Positions 33,880 to 41,947 of a stretch of 64,000 nt of DNA are shown piece by piece (position 1 is the first letter of the stretch; the number at the start of each line of letters is the position of its first letter). The DNA lies in the NCBI GenBank assembly GCA_002420005.1, contig DIHE01000171.1, positions 62,001 through 126,000 of the forward strand. Reading direction: 5' to 3'. The translations under genes were made by a program, and so were the position numbers. The stretch comes from Holophagales bacterium UBA5704. Lineage in GTDB: Bacteria; Acidobacteriota; Thermoanaerobaculia; Multivoradales; UBA5704. The notes beneath the pieces are model-generated. The model did no database searches. It saw nothing but the letters and a program-made list of their open reading frames with translations, and had not been told where the DNA came from.

Positions 33880-34647
33880 ATGTCCTTCCGCGTCACCATG
33901 CTCGGCTCCGGCACCTCGACCGGTGTGCCGGTGATCGGCTGCCTGTGCGCGGTGTGTACCTCGGACAATCCCAAGAACAAACGGACGCGCCCGGGGCTCA
34001 AGCTGGAGATCGGCGAGCGGGTGCTGCTGGTGGACACGCCGACCGATCTGCGCGTGCAGGCGCTGCGCTTCGGCCTGCCGCGGCTCGATGCGGTGCTGTA
34101 CACCCATGCGCATGCGGACCACATCTTCGGGCTCGACGACATCCGGATCTTCAACTTCCGGCAGAAGGCCGCGATCCCCTGCCACGGGTCGGTGGCGACG
34201 CTCGCGGCGCTGCGCCGCACGTTCGCCTATGCGTTTGAGCCGGGGCAGGAGGGGGGCGGCAAGCCGCAGCTCGACCTGATTCCGGTGGTGGGGCCGTTCG
34301 AGCTGCTGGGGCTGAGCATCGTGCCGGTGCCGATCTGGCATGGCCGGATGGAGGTCTTCGGCTATCGCTTCGGCCGTTTCGCCTACGTCACCGACTGCAA
34401 CGTCATCCCGGAGGAAAGCTTCGACCTCCTGGACGGCGTGGAGATCCTGATCCTCGACGCGCTGCGCTATCGGCCGCATCCCACCCATTTCTCCCTGGAG
34501 GAGGCGCTCGCGGCGGCGGCGCGGATCGGTGCCCGGCGCACGATCTTCACCCACTTTTCCCATGACATCGATCACGACGCGCCGGACATCGAGCTGCCGG
34601 CGGGAGTGGAGCTGGGCTATGACGGTCTCGTCTTCGACGTTGGATGA
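33880..34647 (+). CDS. PhnP-like MBL-fold phosphodiesterase
   Basis: The product is 255 residues. The MBL metal motif is YTHAHADHIFG; GSGTSTGVPVIGCLCAVC near the start is typical of the PhnP/ElaC-related subfamily, where the cysteines form a structural zinc site. A later histidine lies in WHGRMEVFG and another in FTHFSHDIDH. PhnP-type enzymes open cyclic ribose phosphates, but no phosphonate genes are nearby, so the substrate is open. It starts 5 bp after the LpxH-like gene and overlaps aroA. Confidence 0.82.
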   Translation: MSFRVTMLGSGTSTGVPVIGCLCAVCTSDNPKNKRTRPGLKLEIGERVLLVDTPTDLRVQALRFGLPRLDAVLYTHAHADHIFGLDDIRIFNFRQKAAIPCHGSVATLAALRRTFAYAFEPGQEGGGKPQLDLIPVVGPFELLGLSIVPVPIWHGRMEVFGYRFGRFAYVTDCNVIPEESFDLLDGVEILILDALRYRPHPTHFSLEEALAAAARIGARRTIFTHFSHDIDHDAPDIELPAGVELGYDGLVFDVG

Positions 34648-35914
34648 GGTGCGGATCCCCTCCGGCCGCCGGGTGAGCGGCCGGCTGCGGGTCCCCTCCT
34701 CGAAGAGCCTCACGAACCGCTACCTGAATCTGGCTCTCCTGAGCCGCGCGCCGCTCGTCCTGGAGCATCCGCTCCGTTCGGAGGACACCCACCTGTTCCT
34801 GGACGCTCTCCGGCGGTGCGGCTTCGGGGTGGAGGAGGAGGGCGAGCGGGTGCTCCTGGAGCCGGGGCCGGCGCCGGCCGGTGAGGTGGAGATCTTCTGC
34901 GGTGCCTCGGGGACCATGCTCCGCTTTCTCGTCGCGACCCTCGCGGCGCTTCCCGGGGTCTGGCGGCTGGACGGCATCCCCCGGCTGCGCGAACGGCCGG
35001 TGCGTCCGCTGGTCGACGCCCTGCGCCGGCTGGGGACCCGCATCGACTATCTGGCCGCCGAGGGGTTCGTGCCGCTGCGCATCGAAGGCGGGACGCTCGG
35101 CGCCGGCTCGACCGTGATCGATGCGGGCGAGTCGAGCCAGTACCTCTCGGCGCTGCTGATGGCCGGCTTGCGGGCACCGGGAGAGGTGATCGTGGACGCG
35201 GCGGCGCTGACCTCCGAGCCCTATGTGGACATCACGCTCGATGTCGTCGCCGCGTTCGGCGGGCGGATCGAGGTCCTGGGGCCGCGCACCTGGCGGGTGG
35301 TGCCGTCCTCTTTGGCGGCCGGGCGGGTGGAGGTCGAAGGGGACTGGTCGGCCGCCGCCTATCCGGCCGCGGCGGCGGCGTTGACCCGGGGCGAGGTGAC
35401 GTTGACCGGCCTGCTGCAGACCTCCCGCCAGGGGGACCGCGGCTTTGCCGATCTGCTGGCCGCGATGGGGGCCGAGGTGGCCTGGGAGGCCGGTGCCATG
35501 ACGGTGCGCGGTGGTGCTCCCCTGCGCGGGGTGGAGGCGGATCTCTCGGCGATGCCCGATCAGGTGCCGACGCTCGCCGCACTGGCGCCGTTCGCGCAGG
35601 GGACGACCCGCATCTTCAACGTCGCCCACCTGCGGATCAAGGAGAGCGACCGCCTGGAGGCGATGGCCACCGAGCTGCGCAAGCTCGGCGCCGCTGTCGA
35701 GGAAGGGCCGGACTGGCTGCGTCTCGCCGGCACCTGGGCGGAGACCGTGCCGGCCGACGCCGCCGAGGTGCGGATCGATCCGCGCGGCGACCACCGCATC
35801 GCCATGGCCTGCGCTCTGGTGGGCCTGCGCCGGCCGGGGGTGGTGATCACCACTCCCGGCGTGGTCGCCAAGTCCTACCCGGAGTTCTGGCGGGATCTGG
35901 CGTCGTTGACCTGA
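34619..35914 (+). CDS. aroA: 3-phosphoshikimate 1-carboxyvinyltransferase (EPSP synthase)
   Basis: The product is 431 residues. It joins PEP and shikimate-3-phosphate on the way to chorismate. Family positions are readable: SSKSLTNR near the start, GASGTMLRFL for PEP, LRERPV, ESSQYLSALLMA, EGDWSAAAYPA, and RIKESDRLEAMA with the catalytic acid and base region. The PEP loop is GASGTMLR instead of the commoner GNAGTAMR. An ATG at 34619 has GGAG upstream and overlaps the MBL gene by 29 bp; a GTG at 34649 is a shorter option. Confidence 0.9.
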   Translation: MTVSSSTLDEVRIPSGRRVSGRLRVPSSKSLTNRYLNLALLSRAPLVLEHPLRSEDTHLFLDALRRCGFGVEEEGERVLLEPGPAPAGEVEIFCGASGTMLRFLVATLAALPGVWRLDGIPRLRERPVRPLVDALRRLGTRIDYLAAEGFVPLRIEGGTLGAGSTVIDAGESSQYLSALLMAGLRAPGEVIVDAAALTSEPYVDITLDVVAAFGGRIEVLGPRTWRVVPSSLAAGRVEVEGDWSAAAYPAAAAALTRGEVTLTGLLQTSRQGDRGFADLLAAMGAEVAWEAGAMTVRGGAPLRGVEADLSAMPDQVPTLAALAPFAQGTTRIFNVAHLRIKESDRLEAMATELRKLGAAVEEGPDWLRLAGTWAETVPADAAEVRIDPRGDHRIAMACALVGLRRPGVVITTPGVVAKSYPEFWRDLASLT

Positions 35915-35919
35915 CGGCT

Positions 35920-36546
35920 CTACCGCCAGGCGAACCGCGGCTGCTCGAAGTGTGCCACCCGGGTGGCGCGGCCGTGGAGCGCGACCTCCGCGAGCTGATG
36001 GAGGATCGCCGCCGTCGGTGCATACAGAAGGCCCCGCGGAGGAAGCGACAAGGCGAAGACCGGCGCCCCACCGGGAGGACCCGGCTGCAGGACGACCCGG
36101 TCGGGGGTCAGCTCGGCGAGCGGCAGAAGCTCCACGGAGGCCACTTCGTTGGGATCGGGGCGCAGGGCGGCTCCGGCGGTGCCCCAGACGACGACCGGTG
36201 TGATCACGAAACCGGAGCGGGTCGCGTAGTCGTCCAGCCGGCCGAGCACCTGCTCCTGCGCCACGGCGAGCCCCACCTCTTCTTCCAGCTCGCGCAACGC
36301 CGCGGCCTCCGCCGTTTCCCCCGGCTCTGAGCGTCCGCCCGGGCAGGCCCACTGCCCACCATGCCGGCGCAGCCCGGCGGCGCGAATCGTCAATACCACC
36401 GCCGCCCGGTCCTCGGCGTCCGGCATCACCACGACGGCCACCGCCGCCGCCCGTTTTCCCTCCGCCGGAACGCTCTGCCGCGCAAACCCGGCGAGGTGCG
36501 CCGTGAGCCGCGCGCGCAGGGCCTCGTCGAAGGGCAGCTCGGTCAT
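35920..36546 (-). CDS. NUDIX hydrolase, CoA pyrophosphatase type
   Basis: The product is 208 residues. The Nudix box is intact from GGRSEPGETAE through RELEEEVGL. The preceding VLTIRAAGLRRHGGQWACPGG matches the CoA-pyrophosphatase subfamily signature (LRxHxGQxxFPGG), so it probably splits coenzyme A or acyl-CoA to phosphopantetheine products. It converges on aroA with a 5-bp gap and starts 15 bp after the next minus-strand gene. Confidence 0.85.
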   Translation of the reverse strand: MTELPFDEALRARLTAHLAGFARQSVPAEGKRAAAVAVVVMPDAEDRAAVVLTIRAAGLRRHGGQWACPGGRSEPGETAEAAALRELEEEVGLAVAQEQVLGRLDDYATRSGFVITPVVVWGTAGAALRPDPNEVASVELLPLAELTPDRVVLQPGPPGGAPVFALSLPPRGLLYAPTAAILHQLAEVALHGRATRVAHFEQPRFAWR

Positions 36547-36561
36547 GGCCGACCTTGCCTC

Positions 36562-39168
36562 CTACTTCTCCTCCAGCACCCACAGCTCCCGCCCCGTGCG
36601 GGGCTCGAAGCCGCTGAAGAAGAGGCGGTCGCCGACCGGGTAGAAGCCATCGCAGCCCTCAACGTCGAGCGGCTCGACCGTGGCTCCGGTGCCATCCCAG
36701 GCGTAGCAGCCGGAGCTGTTGCCGGAGACGATCAGGTGGCTCCCGAAGGCGGAGGCTGAGCCGGAGTAGGTGAAGATGGATTGGCCGTCCGGGGTGAGCA
36801 GCGGGAACGTCCCTGCGGAGGTTCCATCGGTCACCCAGAAGTGGTAGGTGGAGTCGATGAAGAGTAGCCGTTGTCCGAAGGCGGTCGGCCCGCGGAAGCC
36901 CCAGAAGCCGTCCTCCGGCAAAGGTGGGGCCTCCACCTTCTTGGTGCCGGCCTGTGTTCCGTCGGTGACCCAGAGCTGGTGCGGGTCCACGCCCGGAGGT
37001 TGTTCCTCCAAGGTGACGAAAAAGAAGGCGCGGGAGCCGGCGGCGAAGACTCCGTCGACAGAGGCCGTGCCCGGTGTCTCCAGAGGGAAGGTACCCCCTT
37101 GCGTTGCGTCCGAGACCCAGAGCCGTTCGTTCAAGGAGGTGGGAAGCCGTGCGGCGAACAGGAGCTTCCCCGGGATCTCGGCGAGCCGAAGCGGAAAATT
37201 TTCGTTCTCGAGCGGGGCGAGCTCCGGGCGGACCTCCGACAGGCGACGGATTCCCTCGGTGCCGCCGTCCGCGGTCCAGATGTTCGAGAAATCGTCGTAG
37301 CGGCGGAAAATCAGGCGGCCCTGGAGGAGCATGGGCGAGCCGGACAGCTCGATCGAGGAGGCCCCCGTTTCCGGGCCGGTGACCTGCCGGGTCGTCTCCG
37401 CAGTTCCTTCGCTCGCCCAGAGCCGGGTGCCGTGATCCGCGTCCTGGGCGAAGAAGAGGACCTGCGTCCCCACGGTGAACGGCCTGTCGACGACCGCCAC
37501 GCCGGGTGGTGTCAGCCGCACGATGCCGGATTCCGTGCCTTCCGTCGCCCAGAGGGCCGACGAGTACGGCGGTGCATTGCGGACCTGCCCGGTGAAGAGC
37601 AGGCGCCCGCCGAGGCGTGTCGCCGTCGAGTCATCCGAAATCCCCATCCGCGGGCCGCGTGGCCCCGGGACGGCGAACGTTCCCGCGGCGGTGCCGTCGC
37701 TCGACCAGAGACGGAATCCGATGTCGGAGCCGTAGGCCATGGTCCGGAAGAGGAGCCGGTCTCCCACGGAGCCCAGCGGGGAAGGGTAGGAGCCGCCGTT
37801 GGTGGCCAGTTCCAGGTCGAAGGACATCATGGTGGTCTCGGGCGTTCCGCCGCTGCTCCACAGCTCCTCGCCGAAGGCCTCGTCGGCTGCGGCGAAATAT
37901 CCGGAGCGCTGGATCCCGGTGGTGGCGGTCACACCCGGCGGCGTCAGCCGCACCGTGCCGCCGGCTGTGCCGTCCGAGTGGAACAGCGCACGGGGACCAT
38001 CCGGGCCGGCCGCCGTGAAATCAACGCCATAGGGGACGGTGGCGTTCTGGCTCGTGAGGTCTCGCGGGTCGCTGCCGCACGCACCGGGGCAGAGATCGCT
38101 CACCAGGCGGGTGCCTTCCGGGGAGCCGTCGGTCGCCCAGAGCTCCCGGCCGTGGACGCCGTCATCGGCCGGGAAATACCAAGTCCCCTCGACGTGGATC
38201 GCTGGAACGCCGATCGAGCGCTGCGCGTCGGCGGGGAAGCGGGTCAGTCTGCGGGTGCCTGCGACGGTGCCGTCGGTCGTCCAGAGCTGCCGGCCGTGCA
38301 GCCCGTCATCGGCCACCAGGAAGGCCCGACCCTCGATCACCTTGGCTTCGAAGATCGTGGCACCGCCCCGGCGGGGTCCGATGGTGGTGAAGGGGCGGAG
38401 AGGACGCCCGGTGCCGTCGCTCCACCAGAGCTCCGGTGCGGCTCCGGAGATCGTGAGCAGGAACCGGCCGCGCAGAAATCCGGCGAGGCGCAGCGGGACC
38501 GTTTTTCCCGGGGCGGGGGCGACGAGGGGGAAGGTGCCGGCGGGTGAGCCGTCGGTTCGCCACAGCGCGGTTCCCCGCGTGGGATGCCGGGCGATGAAGA
38601 AGGACCTCGCTCCGTCAGTGCCCCACCAGGAAAGCCAGTCGCGCGCCAGCGCGCCATCGTCGAGGGCAAGAGGCCGGGCGATCTCGACGATCCCGGGCTG
38701 GGGCGAAAAGGTCGGCATCCAGAGGCCCCGGCCGCGGCCCTGATCGGCCTCGAAAGCAACCGGCCCGTCGCCCTGCGGGTCGCCATGCACGGCGCCGAGG
38801 CGCCCCACCCGCTCCGGCGTGAAGAGCGTGGATCCGAAGAACGGCCAGCCGTCGACGATCCAGAAGCCCCAGCCCCCCGCATCCTCCCGGGCGGCGTACA
38901 CACTGCCCCACACCTGGCGGATCTCGGCGCGCCGCAGGCTCTGCTGGATGCCGCCTTCCCGCTCGTCCACCGTCCAGAGCTCACGATTACCAAACGCCGT
39001 GAACGCGAAGCCATGGCGCAGGCTGGTGAGCTGGCGTGGGCTGGAGCCCACCGCGTAGGAGGTGGGCTCGATGTCGCGCACCAGCCGTGGCACGAGGCCG
39101 GCCTGGGCGGGGGAGGGGACGAGGAGCGGGAGCAGGGTCAGAACACAGCTGCGCCACAAGGAGGGCAT
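36562..39168 (-). CDS. Secreted ELWxxDGT-repeat protein
   Basis: The product is 868 residues. A signal peptide (MPSLWRSCVLTLLPLLVPSPAQAG) is followed by about 14 degenerate copies of the ELWxxDGTxxGT repeat, spaced about 50-60 residues apart, for example RQLWTTDGTVAGT, RELWATDGSPEGT, FRLWSSDGTAAGT and HQLWVTDGTQAGT. This pattern forms beta-propeller-like folds outside the cell. The protein ends with GRELWVLEEK without an anchor. Function is unknown. The ATG at 39168 has a TATCCT box 6 nt upstream and no Shine-Dalgarno. Confidence 0.85.
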   Translation of the reverse strand: MPSLWRSCVLTLLPLLVPSPAQAGLVPRLVRDIEPTSYAVGSSPRQLTSLRHGFAFTAFGNRELWTVDEREGGIQQSLRRAEIRQVWGSVYAAREDAGGWGFWIVDGWPFFGSTLFTPERVGRLGAVHGDPQGDGPVAFEADQGRGRGLWMPTFSPQPGIVEIARPLALDDGALARDWLSWWGTDGARSFFIARHPTRGTALWRTDGSPAGTFPLVAPAPGKTVPLRLAGFLRGRFLLTISGAAPELWWSDGTGRPLRPFTTIGPRRGGATIFEAKVIEGRAFLVADDGLHGRQLWTTDGTVAGTRRLTRFPADAQRSIGVPAIHVEGTWYFPADDGVHGRELWATDGSPEGTRLVSDLCPGACGSDPRDLTSQNATVPYGVDFTAAGPDGPRALFHSDGTAGGTVRLTPPGVTATTGIQRSGYFAAADEAFGEELWSSGGTPETTMMSFDLELATNGGSYPSPLGSVGDRLLFRTMAYGSDIGFRLWSSDGTAAGTFAVPGPRGPRMGISDDSTATRLGGRLLFTGQVRNAPPYSSALWATEGTESGIVRLTPPGVAVVDRPFTVGTQVLFFAQDADHGTRLWASEGTAETTRQVTGPETGASSIELSGSPMLLQGRLIFRRYDDFSNIWTADGGTEGIRRLSEVRPELAPLENENFPLRLAEIPGKLLFAARLPTSLNERLWVSDATQGGTFPLETPGTASVDGVFAAGSRAFFFVTLEEQPPGVDPHQLWVTDGTQAGTKKVEAPPLPEDGFWGFRGPTAFGQRLLFIDSTYHFWVTDGTSAGTFPLLTPDGQSIFTYSGSASAFGSHLIVSGNSSGCYAWDGTGATVEPLDVEGCDGFYPVGDRLFFSGFEPRTGRELWVLEEK

Positions 39169-39174
39169 GAAAGA

Positions 39175-39180
39175 AGGATA
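39175..39180 (-). promoter_or_regulatory. -10 box of leaderless-looking promoter (ELWxxDGT protein)
   Basis: TATCCT on the minus strand ends 6 nt before the ATG at 39168. No Shine-Dalgarno is present. Confidence 0.5.
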
Positions 39181-39197
39181 GCACCCCCGTTTGCCGC

Positions 39198-40193
39198 TCA
39201 TTGTCCACAGGTGGCGAAGGCCAGGGTGTCCTGGATCGGCTTGAAGGCGGTGCCCTGCTGGTTGATGTAGACCTTCGAGTTGTTCTCCTGCTTGTCGGTC
39301 ACCGTGATCACCGTGCGGACGTTGGTCAGGCCACCGGCGAACACCCAGTAGCGGTTGTTGAGGCTGCAGCCGTCGATGACCTTGATCACCGCTTCGACGT
39401 TGGCTTCGTCGAAGAACCACAGATACCCGGTCTGGTCGGTCAGCTTCTCCACGCGGGCGGCGGTGGGCAGTCCGGTCTCCGTCTGGAAGGTGGCCTGGAC
39501 GGCGAAGCGGCCGTTCAGCAGGCAGAGGGTGAAGTCGTCCGGGATGCAGCCGTTGGCGAAGAACTCGGCGCGGACGCCCATCGCGCGGGCCTCGGATTGC
39601 ACGTCCTGGAAGTCCGTCCAGTGGGCGCCGGCGTCGTCCGAGCCGAAGATCTCGGCAGTGGGTGTGCTCGTGCTTTCATCGGCACAGAGGTAGAAGTCGG
39701 GGTTGGCGATCTGGTTCCAGGTGGCGCCGACATAGATCGAGCCGGAGCTGACCCCGACGTCGAGCAGCGAACAGTCGTAGCCGAAAAAGGTGGACGCCGT
39801 GCTCGAAATTCCGTTCGCCGTCACCGCCCGGGTGCCCAGCAGGGTGCCCGGCCGGCCGCCGGGGCCGTTGTCGTCATACACCATCAAGTTGTAGGAGAGC
39901 AGGGTGCTGGCCGGGTTGTCAGAGATCCAGCAGAGACAGGCGCGGGTGAGAAGGGATGGGTGAGACGGCGGGGTGAGCCGCTGGACGATCTGCGAGCTGC
40001 TGCCGATCACGAAGTAGCCGCTTTCGAAGGTTCCGTCGTCCACCTTCACACCGCCGGTACAGGTGGGGCCGGCGGGCGCGAAGATGACCCCGGGGCTTTG
40101 CAGGCTGCCGATGTCGAAGGCCTGGGCGGTGGCCAGGGGCGACGAGGCCCCGGCGGCGAGGAGCAAAAGGGCGAGAGCTCTCGTCATGCGCAT
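39198..40193 (-). CDS. Secreted protein with Acidobacteriota-type C-terminal beta domain
   Basis: The product is 331 residues with a signal peptide (MRMTRALALLLLAAGASS). Residues ~30-200 resemble a secreted beta-sandwich with paired cysteines. From about residue 215 (LCLLNGRFAVQATFQTETG) to DGCSLNNRYWVFAGGLTNV and the terminal LAFATCGQ is a module I associate with extracellular proteins of this bacterial group, often at the C-terminus of unrelated proteins. Its function is unknown. AAAGGAG lies at good distance from the ATG. It is 29 bp upstream of the ELWxxDGT gene. Confidence 0.75.
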   Translation of the reverse strand: MRMTRALALLLLAAGASSPLATAQAFDIGSLQSPGVIFAPAGPTCTGGVKVDDGTFESGYFVIGSSSQIVQRLTPPSHPSLLTRACLCWISDNPASTLLSYNLMVYDDNGPGGRPGTLLGTRAVTANGISSTASTFFGYDCSLLDVGVSSGSIYVGATWNQIANPDFYLCADESTSTPTAEIFGSDDAGAHWTDFQDVQSEARAMGVRAEFFANGCIPDDFTLCLLNGRFAVQATFQTETGLPTAARVEKLTDQTGYLWFFDEANVEAVIKVIDGCSLNNRYWVFAGGLTNVRTVITVTDKQENNSKVYINQQGTAFKPIQDTLAFATCGQ

Positions 40194-40324
40194 CGTGGAC
40201 TCCTTTCAGATCTCAATCTTGTCTACGGGCGAGGAGAGAAAAGCGTTGGGGGACTTCGCCGGAAAGCCGGGGGCGAGTATGCTTCCGCTGATCCGTCGCG
40301 CTTTCGGAAGAAGAGAGGTCTCTC

Positions 40325-41779
40325 ATGGCTCACCATCGTTCCCTGGGGCGCGGGCTCGCGGCCTCCGTCGCCCTGTCCGCCCTCCTGCTCAATGTCTCCT
40401 GCTCGGTCAATCCGGCGACCGGCCAACAGCAGCTCGCCTTCTATAATGAAGAGGAAGAGATCCAGCTCGGCCGCGAATCGGACGAGGAGATCGTCGCCTC
40501 GGTCGGACTCTACGACGATCCGGAGCTGCAGGCCTATGTCGAGGGGCTCGGCAAGAAGCTGGCTGCCGAATCCGAGCGCCCGAACCTGCCCTGGAGCTTC
40601 AAGGTGCTCGACGACCCGGCGGTCAATGCGTTCGCCTTGCCGGGCGGATACATCTACGTGACGCGCGGCCTGCTCACCCACATGGGGTCGGAGGCGGAGC
40701 TCTCCGGCGTGATCGGGCATGAGATCGGTCATGTCACCGCGCGCCACGGGGTCAACCAGGCGAGCAAGCAGATGCTCGCCATGCTCGGTGTCGGTCTGAT
40801 CTCGGTGCTCGACGAGGACCTCGGAACCGTCGCGGGCGTGGCGAGCCTGGGTCTCGGCCTCCTCTTCCTCAAATACAGCCGCGACGACGAACGGCAGGCG
40901 GACGACCTCGGCCTCCGCTACATGACACGCTCCGGCTTCGATCCGCGCGAGATGCCCGGAGTCTTCACCGTGCTCCAGGGCGTGGCCGAGGTCGAGGGCG
41001 GCGGGCGCCTGCCCGGCTGGCTCTCCACCCACCCCGATCCGGGGGCACGCCACGATCGCATCCAGAAGGAAGTCGCTGCGCTCCCCGGCGACTTCACGAC
41101 CGCCACGGTCAACCGGGACGGCTACCTGCGCCGGCTCGACGGTCTCGTGTTCGGGGAGAACCCGCGCGAAGGATACTTCGAAGGAAACGCCTTCCTGCAC
41201 CCCGACCTGCGTTTCCGCGTCGACTTCCCCGAAGGCTGGGAGACCAGCAATGAGAAGGCGTCGGTGTCGGCCACCGCTCCAGGGGAGGATGCCCTGGTCC
41301 AGGTCTCGCTGACCCAGGCGGGCACTCCGGAGGAGGCGGCGGACGAGTTCTTCAACGAAGAGGGCCTGAGCCAGGGCGATCGCTGGAGCAAGGGAATCCA
41401 TGGTCTTCCCGCCTCCTGGAACCGGTTCGACTACCGGGATGAGGACTCCGCCTTGAGCGGCACGGTGGCCTTCGTCCGCCACAATGGGCAGGTCTACCAG
41501 CTTCTCGCCGTCGCGAGCGAAGAGGCTTGGGACCGCCAGCAGAGAGACCTGGAGAGGGCGTTGTCCAGCTTTTCCCGGCTGGAGGATCCGAAAGCCCTCA
41601 ACGTGCAGCCACGCCACCTGCGCCTGGTCCAGCTGCCCGGGGAAATGACCTTGCAGGGCTTTCAGGAGAAGCACCCTTCCGACATCCCGATGCAGCTTCT
41701 GGCCCTGATCAACGGCGCCCGCCCGGAGGATCGGCTGCCGGCGGGGACCTTGGTGAAACGGGTGACCGGTGCGCGTTGA
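40325..41779 (+). CDS. M48-family metalloprotease lipoprotein
   Basis: The product is 484 residues. The signal ends in a lipobox LNVSC, so it is probably lipid-anchored in the periplasm. The zinc motif is H132-E133-I134-G135-H136 (HEIGH), with the third ligand likely E in DDERQADDLG. The protease part resembles BepA/Oma1-like M48 enzymes that act in outer-membrane protein quality control. A ~200-residue C-terminal extension follows, resembling no domain I can name. The first half ends near PDPGARHDRIQK, the usual end of M48 domains. Confidence 0.88.
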   Translation: MAHHRSLGRGLAASVALSALLLNVSCSVNPATGQQQLAFYNEEEEIQLGRESDEEIVASVGLYDDPELQAYVEGLGKKLAAESERPNLPWSFKVLDDPAVNAFALPGGYIYVTRGLLTHMGSEAELSGVIGHEIGHVTARHGVNQASKQMLAMLGVGLISVLDEDLGTVAGVASLGLGLLFLKYSRDDERQADDLGLRYMTRSGFDPREMPGVFTVLQGVAEVEGGGRLPGWLSTHPDPGARHDRIQKEVAALPGDFTTATVNRDGYLRRLDGLVFGENPREGYFEGNAFLHPDLRFRVDFPEGWETSNEKASVSATAPGEDALVQVSLTQAGTPEEAADEFFNEEGLSQGDRWSKGIHGLPASWNRFDYRDEDSALSGTVAFVRHNGQVYQLLAVASEEAWDRQQRDLERALSSFSRLEDPKALNVQPRHLRLVQLPGEMTLQGFQEKHPSDIPMQLLALINGARPEDRLPAGTLVKRVTGAR

Positions 41780-41799
41780 GGAGTTGACCTGACAAAGAG

Positions 41800-41827
41800 T
41801 TGACACCCGCCTGCTTTCGAGTAGGAT
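41800..41827 (+). promoter_or_regulatory. Sigma-70 promoter of the subtilase gene
   Basis: TTGACA (41800-41805) and TAGGAT (41822-41827) are separated by 16 bp. It lies in the 168-bp gap before the subtilase and implies a 5' leader of about 115 nt. Confidence 0.65.
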
Positions 41828-41947
41828 TTGTACCCAAATCAGCGTCTCGCTTCAGGCTCCCCGGCCGGGCCGTTCGCCGCGGGAGCCTCCAGCCGGGTTC
41901 AGATGGCGCCCATGTCCGATCGAAAGACTTGCCTCAGGAGGAATCAA

